Assembly: GCF_004343725.1 (NCBI RefSeq)
Contig: NZ_PTQW01000013.1
Location: 1 to 64,000, forward strand
Length of the DNA stretch: 64,000 bases
Source: Treponema sp. J25
GTDB lineage: Bacteria > Spirochaetota > Spirochaetia > Treponematales > Breznakiellaceae
Reading direction: 5' to 3'
Shown: positions 17,693-27,394 of the stretch, in pieces
Numbering within the stretch: the first letter of the stretch is position 1
How the letters are laid out: every line of letters starts with the position of its first letter
The notes under the pieces: generated by a model
Databases searched by the model: none
What the model saw: the letters and a program-made list of their open reading frames with translations, nothing else
What the model was told of the DNA's origin: nothing
Translations under genes and position numbers: made by a program

Positions 17693-19080
17693 GTAAGCCG
17701 TTTTTCCATCCACCGCTTACTCTTCCAGCGTCCCAGCATTACCAGGCCCCGGAGGGTTTCATCGGTTCCGATAGCAAGCCATACCGCCACAAGGCCTAAT
17801 CCTGCTTTGTACCCAAAAAGATAGGCCCCTAACACCATGATGCACCACATAGAGAATATGCCGTACCCCACGGGGAAACGGACGTCCCCTGCTCCTTTAA
17901 GCGCAGAGATAGTAATAAGGTTGATAGAACGGCCAAATTCAATGTAGTACGAATACAGTAACAGCGTACTTGTGGTGGCTAAAATCGCCGGGTCGTGGGT
18001 GAAAATGGTGATTATCGGCTTTTTTACAAACTGGAGAAGGGTAATAATCCCCATCGCAATAACCGTACCTATCAGTTGATAGCGATACAGACGGTTATAG
18101 GCCTCTTCAAACTTCTTAGCACCTACCAGGTATCCTACCTTTATTTGAACCCCCGCGCCAATTGACATAGGAAGGATAAACACAAACCGGACGATAGTCT
18201 GGGCATATACCACCGACGAAACAGCGGCCGTACCAAAGGTGGTTATCAGGGCCATAATCACAATCTGGGCCACATTATAGGAAAGAGATTCCCCCGCCGA
18301 AGGGAGCCCTATTTGAATAATCGTCTTGAATATAGAAGAGGGAATATTTCTCCAGTGGGAAAGACGGAACCGTACTTCTGGATACTGTCTAATTCTCCAG
18401 GCAAGAATACCACAGGCTGCTATCTGGGAGATAACCGATGAAGCGGCAACGCCGGTTACCCCTAAAATGGGCAAGCCAAAGGGCCCATACAGGGAGATGG
18501 CATTCCCAATCACATTGATACCATTTGCAATAAAGGTGACCACCATGGTATCCCGGGTATAGCCATAGGCCCGAAGGACCGTTCCCTGCAACATGTTAAA
18601 GGCCACAAAAAAAGACCCAAAACCGCCAAATATTTTTAAGTACGTAATGGCATAGGACCGTACTGCAGGCTCCGCTTTGTACAGAGAAAGGAGAGGTCCC
18701 GCTCCCACCAAAATAAGAATCAACAATCCCCCGGCCAGGGCGCCCACTAACAGAATACTTCCCTGAATCACCTGGCTTGCTTCGGTGTGACGTTTAGCCC
18801 CCAGGTACTGGGCCAGAACAATACTGGTCCCAATACATACAATGTTAAACAGAAGCTGAATAAAAAAGATGTACTGATTGACAATTCCTACCCCCGCCAC
18901 CGCTTCCTGGGAGTAGCCGCTGAGCATAAAAATATCGATGGAAGAAATAAAAATCCTAAATAGATTTTCTAGAACAATGGGCACCGTTAACGCAAACAGA
19001 GAAAGGGAAGCCCTTTCCTGGGCACCGGCTCGACGAATAAAGCTTAATTTCATTTGTTGTATTTTATCAAAAAAGCCCAT
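17689..19080 (-). CDS. MATE-family efflux transporter
   Basis: A protein of about 463 residues with twelve predicted membrane helices and the two-fold repeat of the MATE family (LTVPIVLENLF...DIFMLSGYSQEAVAGVG; internal repeat near QIGLPSAGESLSYNVAQ). Such proteins export cationic drugs or metabolites using a sodium or proton gradient; the substrate is not predictable. Neither candidate start (ATG at 19080 or 19053) has a good ribosome binding site. A TAAAAT seven bases before the ATG at 19053 would suit a leaderless mRNA, so that start may be the real one. Confidence 0.85.
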   Translation of the reverse strand: MGFFDKIQQMKLSFIRRAGAQERASLSLFALTVPIVLENLFRIFISSIDIFMLSGYSQEAVAGVGIVNQYIFFIQLLFNIVCIGTSIVLAQYLGAKRHTEASQVIQGSILLVGALAGGLLILILVGAGPLLSLYKAEPAVRSYAITYLKIFGGFGSFFVAFNMLQGTVLRAYGYTRDTMVVTFIANGINVIGNAISLYGPFGLPILGVTGVAASSVISQIAACGILAWRIRQYPEVRFRLSHWRNIPSSIFKTIIQIGLPSAGESLSYNVAQIVIMALITTFGTAAVSSVVYAQTIVRFVFILPMSIGAGVQIKVGYLVGAKKFEEAYNRLYRYQLIGTVIAMGIITLLQFVKKPIITIFTHDPAILATTSTLLLYSYYIEFGRSINLITISALKGAGDVRFPVGYGIFSMWCIMVLGAYLFGYKAGLGLVAVWLAIGTDETLRGLVMLGRWKSKRWMEKRLT

Positions 19081-19208
19081 CTCAAAGCTATATCTTTTCT
19101 GGCAAGGTCCCTTTTTTATTTTCCTGTCTCCTCTATTTTTCTCCTCTATTTTCTCGCCGGGCCCCGTCCCCAACATACCAATATATGACCGATTTTTATT
19201 TCCCCACC

Positions 19209-19245
19209 TTGTCGAAATCACCAAATATGACTATTATTGTCATAT
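19209..19245 (+). promoter_or_regulatory. suf operon promoter with overlapping operator palindrome
   Basis: -35 TTGTCG (19209-19214), 17-bp spacer, -10 TATTAT (19232-19237). The -10 lies in the spacer of a perfect 7-bp inverted repeat, ATATGAC (19225-19231) and GTCATAT (19239-19245). A protein bound there would block RNA polymerase, so this is a likely repressor site for the iron-sulfur assembly operon. No suf repressor gene is present in the window. Confidence 0.6.
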
Positions 19246-19262
19246 ATAACGAGAGAGGACAC

Positions 19263-20051
19263 ATGAATACACTGGTTATAGAAAACCTGCATGCAAGTAT
19301 CGAAGGCAAGGAGATACTCAAGGGGGTCTCCCTTAGCCTGGGAGCAGGAGAAGTGGTGGCCCTTATGGGTCCTAACGGGAACGGCAAAAGCACCCTGGGT
19401 AACGTGCTCATGGGGGACCCTCGCTACGAAATTTCAGAGGGCACCATCGTTTTTGATGGGAAAGACCTTCTTTCTCTACCAGCCTATGAACGGGCTCGCC
19501 TAGGACTTTTCATGGCCTTTCAGTACCCCGTAGAGCTACCGGGGATTCGGGTATCCCAGTTCCTTTTCCGCATCGCCGAACTGCGACGGAATCCCCCATC
19601 AGGGTATGCCGCCTTTTACCGGGAACTTAAGGAATACCTGGAAATTCTCCATATGGATCCTGCCTTTCTAGACCGTTCGGTAAACGAAGGATTCTCAGGA
19701 GGTGAAAAAAAACGGCTCGAAATTCTCCAATTGTTAGTGATTCAACCCCGCTGCGCTATTTTTGATGAGGTTGATTCGGGACTTGATGTGGATGCCCTGC
19801 GCCTCGTAGCCCAGGGAATAAACCGCATGCGGGGCTCCCATTTTTCGGCCCTGATCATTACCCACTACCGTCGTTTGTTGGATCTCATTCCGATAGACCG
19901 GGTGTACATCATGGAACAGGGACGTATTACCCGGAGCGGAGACTTTAGTCTGGTGGAAGCCCTGGAACGGGAAGGCTTTGGGGCTTTCAAAGAGCAAGAT
20001 CCCGCGGCTCCTCGGGCACAGGAAGGAATCTATGCAGCACGAAGTACTTAA
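19263..20051 (+). CDS. sufC: Fe-S cluster assembly ATPase SufC
   Basis: A soluble ABC ATPase of 262 residues: Walker [11 protein letters not shown]-loop in MAFQYP, signature FSGGEKKR and Walker [11 protein letters not shown], all in the form specific to SufC. It powers the SufBCD scaffold that builds iron-sulfur clusters. I chose the ATG at 19263 because GAGAGAGGA precedes it and the next upstream starts lie in the promoter. The 3' end overlaps sufB by 20 bp. Confidence 0.95.
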   Translation: MNTLVIENLHASIEGKEILKGVSLSLGAGEVVALMGPNGNGKSTLGNVLMGDPRYEISEGTIVFDGKDLLSLPAYERARLGLFMAFQYPVELPGIRVSQFLFRIAELRRNPPSGYAAFYRELKEYLEILHMDPAFLDRSVNEGFSGGEKKRLEILQLLVIQPRCAIFDEVDSGLDVDALRLVAQGINRMRGSHFSALIITHYRRLLDLIPIDRVYIMEQGRITRSGDFSLVEALEREGFGAFKEQDPAAPRAQEGIYAARST

Positions 20052-21441
20052 AGAAATTGGCCAGGGGTATACAGAACGCTTTGGGTTTTCCATGCCCGAA
20101 CGGTCCGTATTCACTACCGGCAAGGGCCTTACGGAAGAAACGGTGCGGGCCATCAGCGCTTCTAAAAACGAACCAGCCTGGATGCTTACCTTTCGGCTAA
20201 AAGCCCTGGAATACTTCCAGAGTAAACCCCTTCCCGCCTGGGGGCCAGACCTGTCGGCCATCAATTTTGATGAGATTACCTATTACACAAAACCTACCGA
20301 AACGCCGGGGACCTCCTGGGAAGAGCTCCCACCGGAAATAAAAGAAACCTATGACCGGCTTGGGCTCCCGGAGGCAGAACAAAAGTGGCTTGCCGGTGTG
20401 GGAGCCCAGTACGATTCGGAAATGGTGTACCACAACATCCGGGAAGATCTAAAAAAACGGGGGGTTATCTTTACCGATGTGGAGACCGCAGTAAAGGAAC
20501 ATCCAGAACTGGTCCAGCGATATTTTGCCACCGTGGTGCCCCCCAACGATAACAAGTTTGCCGCCCTTAACAGCGCCGTTTGGTCCGGGGGTTCCTTTGT
20601 GTATGTTCCACCGGGGGTTCAGCTGGAAATCCCTTTGCAGGCCTACTTTAGGGTAAACACCCAATCCTTCGGCCAATTTGAGCGAACCCTGATTATCGCC
20701 GATGAAGGTTCCTTTGTTCATTATATTGAAGGGTGCACCGCACCGGTATTCTCAAAGGATAGCCTCCACGCGGCGGTGGTAGAAATCATCGCCCTGAAGG
20801 GAGCCCGGATTCGCTATTCTACCGTGCAAAACTGGTCCACCAACATGTACAACCTGGTTACCAAGCGGGCCGTAGTGTACGACGGTGGTCTTATGGAATG
20901 GGTTGATGGCAACATTGGCTCCAAGGTGACCATGAAATATCCCGCCATTTTTCTGAAAGGGCCGGGAGCCCGGGGCGAAGTTCTTTCTATCGCCTTTGCC
21001 GGAACAGGACAGCACCAGGACACGGGGGCTAAAATAATTCACCTGGCCGATGATACGTCCAGTGTGGTTACCTCCAAATCCATATCCCGGGGAGGGGGAA
21101 TTTCCAGCTATCGGGGGCTTGTGATGGCAAAGCCGGGACTCAAAAACATTAAAACCAAGGTGGAATGCGACGCCCTTATTCTGGACGGCAATTCCGTATC
21201 AAATACCTATCCTCGCATCGATATCCGAAGTAGCGGGGCAACCATAGAACATGAAGCCCGGGTTTCCCGGATCAGTGAAGACCAACTGTTCTACCTTATG
21301 AGTCGGGGAATCGATGAGAAAGAAGCGGCCGCCATGATCGTTAACGGCTTTGTGGCGCCCCTCGTAAAGGAACTTCCCATGGAATACGCCGTCGAACTAA
21401 ACCGCCTTATCGAACTGGAAATGGAGGGCTCCGTCGGATGA
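20032..21441 (+). CDS. sufB: Fe-S cluster assembly scaffold SufB
   Basis: A SufB protein of 469 residues with the right-handed beta-helix core and conserved stretches such as [25 protein letters not shown] and [22 protein letters not shown]. SufB with SufC and SufD forms the scaffold on which clusters are assembled. The start is at ATG 20032 after GGAAGGAATCT; an upstream in-frame ATG would add an unrelated tail inside sufC. Its last four bases overlap sufD (ATGA). Confidence 0.95.
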   Translation: MQHEVLKEIGQGYTERFGFSMPERSVFTTGKGLTEETVRAISASKNEPAWMLTFRLKALEYFQSKPLPAWGPDLSAINFDEITYYTKPTETPGTSWEELPPEIKETYDRLGLPEAEQKWLAGVGAQYDSEMVYHNIREDLKKRGVIFTDVETAVKEHPELVQRYFATVVPPNDNKFAALNSAVWSGGSFVYVPPGVQLEIPLQAYFRVNTQSFGQFERTLIIADEGSFVHYIEGCTAPVFSKDSLHAAVVEIIALKGARIRYSTVQNWSTNMYNLVTKRAVVYDGGLMEWVDGNIGSKVTMKYPAIFLKGPGARGEVLSIAFAGTGQHQDTGAKIIHLADDTSSVVTSKSISRGGGISSYRGLVMAKPGLKNIKTKVECDALILDGNSVSNTYPRIDIRSSGATIEHEARVSRISEDQLFYLMSRGIDEKEAAAMIVNGFVAPLVKELPMEYAVELNRLIELEMEGSVG

Positions 21442-22283
21442 ACACATCAACAATACCACAGCAAAGGACCGTCTCTCTGGAAAATCCTGCCCCGGCGGAT
21501 GTGATTCACGTTCAGGCGTACCAGGAACAGGAAATCCTGTTACCCCCGCAGGGAGGGGAGGTTCCGACCCATCGGGAGATCCATCTCCACAAAGGGGCCC
21601 GTCTCAGGGTGCTTTCCCTCGGGATACCCCCGCAGAATATTGTATCGGTGCAGGAGACCCCTGCCTCGGGAGCCCATCCCCATATATTTCACCATTTTGT
21701 ATTAGAAGAGGATTCCCAGCTTTTTTTAACCGAGGTGGTTTTTCACAGCCTCTTCAGTCAGCATCAGACTGTCATAGAACTTCAAGGTCCAGGGAGCAAA
21801 GTCGATGTGGTAGGCATATACGGAGGATGGGGAATAGCAGAGCAACATCATTCTTACATTGTGCACCATCACGTTCCCCACACAACCAGCACCAGCCACT
21901 TTCGGTCCGTTGTGACAGGGACCGCCCATCTTGTATTTCAAGATCGAATTCACATTGCCCCAGGGGCCCCTAAATCGGATGGTATTCTCTCTATCCGTAA
22001 TCTTATTTTGAACGATGGGGCCCACGCAGAGGCTTACCCAGAACTTGAAATAGAAAACAACGATGTGTCCTGCAGTCATGGGGCCACCACTGGCGGCATT
22101 GATCCCCACCAGGCCTACTATCTCCAGAGCCGGGGTATTTCGCCAGAAGAAAGCCGGGCCTTTTTAGTACTGGCCCACATGGCCCCCGCTTTTCCACGTC
22201 TCCCTGAGCTCTACCAGGAACAGATTCGGCGCCTTGTTCTGGAACACCTTGCCTACCCGAAAGAAGGAGGGACCCCCCAATGA
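21438..22283 (+). CDS. sufD: Fe-S cluster assembly protein SufD
   Basis: A shorter SufB/SufD-family protein of 281 residues, retaining the C-terminal beta-helix and the pattern [34 protein letters not shown], with HGATTG as the family hallmark. SufD heterodimerises with SufB; typical SufD is about 400 residues, so this one lacks most of the N-terminal helical domain. It overlaps both neighbours by 4 bp (ATGA junctions), indicating tight translational coupling. Confidence 0.88.
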   Translation: MNTSTIPQQRTVSLENPAPADVIHVQAYQEQEILLPPQGGEVPTHREIHLHKGARLRVLSLGIPPQNIVSVQETPASGAHPHIFHHFVLEEDSQLFLTEVVFHSLFSQHQTVIELQGPGSKVDVVGIYGGWGIAEQHHSYIVHHHVPHTTSTSHFRSVVTGTAHLVFQDRIHIAPGAPKSDGILSIRNLILNDGAHAEAYPELEIENNDVSCSHGATTGGIDPHQAYYLQSRGISPEESRAFLVLAHMAPAFPRLPELYQEQIRRLVLEHLAYPKEGGTPQ

Positions 22284-23713
22284 AACAGCCCTTCGTTGCC
22301 CCTAAAGGAACGCCCCTATCTTCCGACTTCCAAGGGGGCCCCGCACCGATCCTCTCTTCTCCGTCGATAGCTCTTCCTCAAAAAGATGGTATTTCCTTTG
22401 CGGCATCATCCGTTCCCCAAACAGAAAATACAATTCCCTCCTCTGTGTCCCCTTCTCCCCCCTCAGAGGATAGTTCCCTCACCGCCCTATCTCAGGAAGC
22501 CCATCGGCTTCGGCAGGAGTTTCCCCTCTTACGGGCCAATCCTCAGTTAGCGTACCTGGATAATGCGGCCACCACCCAGAAACCTCAGGTTGTCCTGGAG
22601 GCGGAAACGGCCTTTTACTCCGAAGCCTGTGCGAATGTCCATCGGGCCATTTACAGCCTCGGAGAAGCCGCAACCGAGCAGTATGAGGCAGCCCGGCGTC
22701 GCGTGGCGGCTTTTATCGGTGTCCGACCGGAAGAAGTGATCTTTACCCGGGGCACCACCGAAGGGTTTAACCTCCTGGCCCACAGTCTTGGGGAACTCCT
22801 TGCCCCCGGCGATGAAATCATCCTCTCAGAAATGGAACATCACGCCAATATAGTGCCCTGGCAGCTTCTAGCTCAACGACGGGGAGTGGTGCTCCGTTTC
22901 ATCCCCCTGACCGATGAGGGGCTCTTAGATCTTGCAGCCTACGAGAAGCTCCTTTCCCCCAGAACCCGCCTGGTATCGGTGACCCTGGTGTCCAACGTCC
23001 TTGGCACCATAAATCCGGTATCCCGCATAGGAGAATTGGCCCATGAGGCAGGGGCCCTCCTGGCGGTAGATGCAGCCCAGGCGGCGCCTATCATGAAACT
23101 GGATGTGCCAACCCTGGGGGCGGATTTTCTTGCCTTTTCGGGCCACAAAATGTACGGTCCCTTCGGCATCGGGGTCCTCTATGGGCGACAGGAACTTTTA
23201 GAGAAGCTCCCTCCCTTTTTAGGAGGCGGCGACATGATTCGGGAAGTCCGGCTCGATGGGTTCACACCCGCAGAGCCCCCGTACAAGTTTGAAGCGGGGA
23301 CTCCCCCCATCAGTCAGGCCGTTGCCCTGGCGACAGCAATAGAGTGGCTTGACCGGCACGGCCCTGATCGGTTCGGCCATTACGAGGCCCTCCTCGGCAA
23401 ACGGCTCTACGAAGGGTTACGAACTATTCCGGGGGTTCGCATCCTGGGCCCCGACTATTCTACCCTCCACCGGTCCTCCTTTAAACGGGCAGGAATTGTA
23501 AGCTTTACCCTGGAAGGCATCCACGCCCACGATCTTTCGGCCTATCTGGATACAAAGGGGTTTGCCCTGCGGGCGGGGCATCACTGCGCCCATCCCCTGG
23601 CCCGGCGGTTTGGGGTTGTCTCAAGCCTCCGGGCAAGTTTTGGAGCCTATAACACCATCGAAGAAGTAGATGCCCTTCTTGAAGCCCTCGAGGCAGCCCG
23701 GGAAGAATTGTAA
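22280..23713 (+). CDS. sufS: Cysteine desulfurase SufS with N-terminal extension
   Basis: A PLP-dependent class-V aminotransferase fold that takes sulfur from cysteine. The PLP lysine is Lys290 in SGHKMYGPFG and the catalytic cysteine is Cys436 in RAGHHCAHPL. The family normally starts near the segment EFPLL...AYLDNAATTQKP, which here begins about residue 80. The first 75 residues are a Pro/Ser/Thr-rich tail with no recognised domain. The start is fixed by the ATGA overlap with sufD, though a later start cannot be excluded. Sulfur should pass to the SufU protein encoded 12 bp downstream. Confidence 0.93.
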   Translation: MKQPFVAPKGTPLSSDFQGGPAPILSSPSIALPQKDGISFAASSVPQTENTIPSSVSPSPPSEDSSLTALSQEAHRLRQEFPLLRANPQLAYLDNAATTQKPQVVLEAETAFYSEACANVHRAIYSLGEAATEQYEAARRRVAAFIGVRPEEVIFTRGTTEGFNLLAHSLGELLAPGDEIILSEMEHHANIVPWQLLAQRRGVVLRFIPLTDEGLLDLAAYEKLLSPRTRLVSVTLVSNVLGTINPVSRIGELAHEAGALLAVDAAQAAPIMKLDVPTLGADFLAFSGHKMYGPFGIGVLYGRQELLEKLPPFLGGGDMIREVRLDGFTPAEPPYKFEAGTPPISQAVALATAIEWLDRHGPDRFGHYEALLGKRLYEGLRTIPGVRILGPDYSTLHRSSFKRAGIVSFTLEGIHAHDLSAYLDTKGFALRAGHHCAHPLARRFGVVSSLRASFGAYNTIEEVDALLEALEAAREEL

Positions 23714-23725
23714 GGGAGCATTGCT

Positions 23726-24154
23726 ATGAACGATCCTCAACTCTACGAAACTATAATCCGCAGCCATTACAAGCATCCCACAAAAAGAAAGCCCCTGGAA
23801 GGCGTGCCCTACGTGGAAAACCCTTCCTGTGGCGATAAGGTCCGCATTGCCCTTTCGGTAACTCCCGAAGGACTCATCCAGGAAGCCTTTTTTGATGGAA
23901 CGGGCTGTTCCATTTCCATGAGTTCGGCGGATATCCTTGCCCAACTCCTGGAAGGGAAATCCCTTCAAGAGGCCCACTCCCTTATCACTACCTTTCTGGG
24001 AGTTCTCCGGGGAGAGGCGCCTCTTGAAAGCCTGGAAGACATGGGAGATGCGGTAGCCTTTTCCGGGGTGGCGCGATTACCCGTGCGAGTTAAATGTGCG
24101 GCCCTGGCCTGGCGGGCCGCTCTGGAACAGGTGGAACAGTTAGAAAAGCAATAG
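23726..24154 (+). CDS. sufU: SufU sulfur-transfer scaffold-like protein
   Basis: A protein of 142 residues of the IscU/NifU-like SufU family. Three conserved cysteines, Cys35 in NPSCGD, Cys61 in GTGCSIS and Cys124 in RVKCAALAW, with Asp37, form the zinc site that in Bacillus SufU takes persulfide from SufS. The GDAVAFSGV insertion between the second and third cysteine is typical of SufU rather than IscU. It closes the sufCBDSU operon; no SufE gene is present, in keeping with SufU doing its job. Confidence 0.92.
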   Translation: MNDPQLYETIIRSHYKHPTKRKPLEGVPYVENPSCGDKVRIALSVTPEGLIQEAFFDGTGCSISMSSADILAQLLEGKSLQEAHSLITTFLGVLRGEAPLESLEDMGDAVAFSGVARLPVRVKCAALAWRAALEQVEQLEKQ

Positions 24155-24355
24155 AGAATATGAACAGGGGCCACGGAACGGTTCTGCGCGGTTGTGCCTT
24201 CCAGAAAAGGGGTGCCCTTTAGTGTAACCTGAGAAAAACAGCCCCTTTCTATTCTGGAGTTTTCCCTTGCCACCCTTCTCATTTCTTAGTATTTTTTTAC
24301 TGATAAACAGCCATAGTCATTTTTTACCTCATGGTACAAAGGAGCAGCTACGCCC

Positions 24356-26215
24356 ATGTCACAACATCAATTTCAAACCGAAGTAAGTCAATTACTCCAC
24401 CTTATTATTCACTCCCTCTATTCTAATCGGGAAATATTCCTGCGGGAACTCGTCTCTAACGCTTCCGATGCCCTGGACAAGCTTAAGTATCTTACCGTCG
24501 CCAACGATGCGTATAAGGGTATTGTCTTTGATCCCCGCATAGATATTTCCTTTAGCAAACAGGAAAAGACCCTTACAGTCTCTGATAACGGTATTGGGAT
24601 GAATGAAACCGACCTGATTGAATCCCTGGGGACCATCGCTCGGTCGGGGACCCGGGCTTTTCTGGAACAGCTTTCTGCGGAGGCCCGCAAGGATTCAAAC
24701 CTTATCGGCCAGTTTGGGGTGGGTTTCTATTCGGCCTTCATGGTGGCCGATCGCATCGAAGTAATCACCCGGAAAGCCGGGGAAGAGGCCGCCTGGAAGT
24801 GGTCCAGCGATGGAAAAGAAACCTACACCATCGAACCAGCCCAGCGGGATTCCCAGGGGACCACGGTCATCCTCCATCTCAATGAAGAAGGCCTGGAGTT
24901 TGCCAACCGATGGACCATCGAAGAGATTATCAAAAAATATTCTAACCATGTGGCCTTCCCCATCTATCTTACCTACGAAGAAAAAGAATACGACAAGGAT
25001 GGTAAAGAAAAGGGGAGCAAAGCCAAAACAGAACGGATTAATGCGGCCACAGCCATTTGGCGCCAATCAAAAAACGAACTTAAAGAAGAGGATTACCATG
25101 AATTCTACAAACAAATAGCCCACGATTCGGATGATCCTCTCTTCTATGTGCATACTAAAGCCGAAGGAACCCTGGAATACATCACCCTCTTCTATGTACC
25201 CAAAAAGGCCCCCTTCGACATGTACCATGCGGACTACAAGCCGGGGGTTAAATTGTATGTAAAACGGGTCTTTATCACCGACGACGACAAGGAACTTTTG
25301 CCCACCTGGCTCCGCTTTATTCGAGGGATTATCGATTCAGAGGACCTGCCCCTCAATGTCAGCCGGGAGATACTCCAGCAAAACCGGATCCTTCAAAACA
25401 TCCGCAATGCTTCCGTTAAGAAACTGCTGGCCGAATTTAAGGCTCTGGCGGACAATAACAAAGAAAAGTGGGAAACCTTTATTTCCCAGTACAACCGGCC
25501 CCTCAAAGAAGGGCTGTACCAGGACTACAGTAACCGGGAGGCCCTCCTCGAACTGGTTCGCTTTAAGAGCAGTGCCGTGGAAGGGTGGACCAGTCTGGCC
25601 GACTATGTTTCCCGCATGAAGAGCGACCAGAAGGCTATCTATTACATCACGGGGGGAGATGAGAAAACCCTTAAGGCCTCGCCGCTCCTCGAAGCCTATC
25701 GGGCCAAGGGCATCGAAGTTCTTATCATGGATGATGAAATTGACGACATCGTCATCCCCGCCGTTGGTCGATACAAGGACTACGACCTTAAAGCGGTAAA
25801 CCGGGCCGGTGCAGACGAAGAACTGGGCACCGAAAAAGACAAGGACCAGGAGAAGGCCTTAAAACCGGTACTCGAAAAGATTAAGAAAGCCCTCGGATCC
25901 CAGGTAAAAGACGTAAAACTTTCCCGCCGGCTTCAGGAATCCCCTTCCTGTATTGTGGCAGATGAGCACGATCCGAGCATTCAGTTTGCCCAGCTTCTTA
26001 AGGCCATGGGACAGACAGAAATACCCGATATTCAACCTATTCTGGAAGTTAATGGGAACCATCCGCTGGTACAGAGCCTTAAAGACCGGGACGATGAGGA
26101 ATACATCGCCGATGTTGCCACGGTTCTGCTCGATCAGGCCCTTCTCGTGGAAGGGGTTAAGCTTAAGGATCCCGCCGACTTTGTAAAACGGCTGAACCGG
26201 CTGCTGGTAAAATAG
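24356..26215 (+). CDS. htpG: Molecular chaperone HtpG (Hsp90 family)
   Basis: A complete bacterial Hsp90 of 619 residues: N-terminal GHKL ATPase domain with LRELVSNASDALDKL, DNGIGM and GQFGVGFYS; middle domain with GIIDSEDLPLNVSRE; and a C-terminal dimerisation domain. It refolds client proteins under stress. An AAGGAG lies 12 bases before the ATG. No CIRCE operator was seen in the 200 bp upstream. It lies after sufU but with its own leader, so co-regulation with suf is not implied. Confidence 0.97.
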   Translation: MSQHQFQTEVSQLLHLIIHSLYSNREIFLRELVSNASDALDKLKYLTVANDAYKGIVFDPRIDISFSKQEKTLTVSDNGIGMNETDLIESLGTIARSGTRAFLEQLSAEARKDSNLIGQFGVGFYSAFMVADRIEVITRKAGEEAAWKWSSDGKETYTIEPAQRDSQGTTVILHLNEEGLEFANRWTIEEIIKKYSNHVAFPIYLTYEEKEYDKDGKEKGSKAKTERINAATAIWRQSKNELKEEDYHEFYKQIAHDSDDPLFYVHTKAEGTLEYITLFYVPKKAPFDMYHADYKPGVKLYVKRVFITDDDKELLPTWLRFIRGIIDSEDLPLNVSREILQQNRILQNIRNASVKKLLAEFKALADNNKEKWETFISQYNRPLKEGLYQDYSNREALLELVRFKSSAVEGWTSLADYVSRMKSDQKAIYYITGGDEKTLKASPLLEAYRAKGIEVLIMDDEIDDIVIPAVGRYKDYDLKAVNRAGADEELGTEKDKDQEKALKPVLEKIKKALGSQVKDVKLSRRLQESPSCIVADEHDPSIQFAQLLKAMGQTEIPDIQPILEVNGNHPLVQSLKDRDDEEYIADVATVLLDQALLVEGVKLKDPADFVKRLNRLLVK

Positions 26216-26230
26216 GTTTTTTTTGCGACA

Positions 26231-26326
26231 AGGGCTAAACATCTCTGTTTGGCCCTTCGACATAAAAAGTTTTTTCTTCCCACCGTGAAGCACATAAAAA
26301 CAACACGTGGTTGTTGCCTTTTTTTA
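26231..26326 (+). terminator. Two successive terminators after htpG
   Basis: AGGGCTAAACA (26231-26241) pairs over 11 bp, with one G-T wobble, with TGTTTGGCCCT (26246-26256) around a TCTC loop. A second stem, AACAAC (26299-26304) with GTTGTT (26310-26315), is followed by a run of seven T. Together they should stop htpG transcription before the convergent R-M genes. Confidence 0.65.
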
Positions 26327-26417
26327 TTCTAAAAAAACAGTAGACAGTGCCGGGTATGGTTCTTATGCAAAGGAATCTTTCCCTCTTCAGTGTTTATAAA
26401 AGGGAAAAGAGCATGAG

Positions 26418-26434
26418 TGGTTACCCTCTAACCA
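26418..26434 (-). terminator. Candidate terminator for the R-M operon
   Basis: TGGTTA (26418-26423) and TAACCA (26429-26434) form a 6-bp stem, with an outer ATGAG/CTCAT pairing further out. On the minus strand the sequence beyond is T-rich but not a clean T-run. It is the only hairpin just downstream of the methyltransferase gene. Confidence 0.35.
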
Positions 26435-26475
26435 GCTTTCTCTCATTCTCTAATAAAAGCCCTACTAAACTCAAA

Positions 26476-27372
26476 CTAAGATAAAAGAAGAGGTTGATCC
26501 CTTATCACTTTAATTCGTTCTTGGGCGAGGGTAACATATTCTTCAACAATTTCGTATCCTACAAAATCTCTGCTGCTTTTTAATGCTGCTACAGCGGTAG
26601 TCCCCGACCCCATAAAAGGATCAAGTATAATATCACCCTTAAAAGAGTACAGTTGAATAAGCCGATACGGCAACTCTTCAGGGAATGGGGCTGGATGCCC
26701 AATTCTTTTTGCACTTTCAGCATTTATAGTCCAAACCGATTTTGTCCATTCCATGAATTGTTCCCGGGTGATTGTATCTTCTTTTTCTCCTTTTTCCCTA
26801 CTATAATCCCCCTTAGAAAAAACAAGGATATATTCATGAATATCTCGAAGGGTAGGGTTGGCTGCACTTTGCCAACTTCCCCAAGCGGTTGAAGGACTCG
26901 CACTAGATGCTTTATTCCAGATAATCTCGCCTCGCATTAAAAAGCCTATATCTATCATAATACGAGAAACATAATCTGAAAGAGGAATATATGGTTTTCT
27001 TCCTAAATTAGCAATGTTAATACAGGCTCTACCACCATACACTAATACTCTATAGGTTTCCCGAAAAACTCGCTCCAGAAAAGAAAGATACTCTGTAAGG
27101 GTAAGATCCTGATCATATTCTTTATTAGCATTATAAGGCGGAGAAGTAATCATAAGGTGCACCGAATTGTCGGGGATCTCTTGCATATTTTCGGAAGACC
27201 CTAGGATGATAGTATTACGATATTCTTCTGGGAAGGAATTTTCTTCACCTATTTCTTCATTTTTTAGCTTCAGTTCTTTATACATCCTACTATTGTAAAA
27301 TTTTGAACTATCGTGATTTATTCTACCACTAACACCAAAAGCACTGGTTTCCGTACCGATCTTTCTTTTCAT
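26476..27372 (-). CDS. Type II DNA methyltransferase, probably N4-cytosine specific
   Basis: A protein of 298 residues with the catalytic motif SPPY (77-80) ahead of the SAM-binding motif DPFMGSGTT (about 255-265), the beta-class order. SPPY is the form usual in N4-cytosine methyltransferases. It protects host DNA against the endonuclease encoded just upstream. The AT-rich base composition and codon use differ from the flanking genes, suggesting acquisition. The ribosome binding site GAGGGA lies in the second copy of a tandem 11-bp repeat at the junction with the endonuclease gene. Confidence 0.88.
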   Translation of the reverse strand: MKRKIGTETSAFGVSGRINHDSSKFYNSRMYKELKLKNEEIGEENSFPEEYRNTIILGSSENMQEIPDNSVHLMITSPPYNANKEYDQDLTLTEYLSFLERVFRETYRVLVYGGRACINIANLGRKPYIPLSDYVSRIMIDIGFLMRGEIIWNKASSASPSTAWGSWQSAANPTLRDIHEYILVFSKGDYSREKGEKEDTITREQFMEWTKSVWTINAESAKRIGHPAPFPEELPYRLIQLYSFKGDIILDPFMGSGTTAVAALKSSRDFVGYEIVEEYVTLAQERIKVIRDQPLLLS

Positions 27373-27394
27373 ATTATTCCCTCATTATTCCCTC
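27373..27394 (-). repeat. Tandem 11-bp repeat at the endonuclease-methyltransferase junction
   Basis: ATTATTCCCTC (plus-strand reading) occurs twice without a gap, 27373-27383 and 27384-27394. On the coding strand this gives GAGGGAATAAT twice: the first copy holds the endonuclease stop codon and the second supplies the Shine-Dalgarno site of the methyltransferase. A three-codon mini-frame lies between them. Confidence 0.85.
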
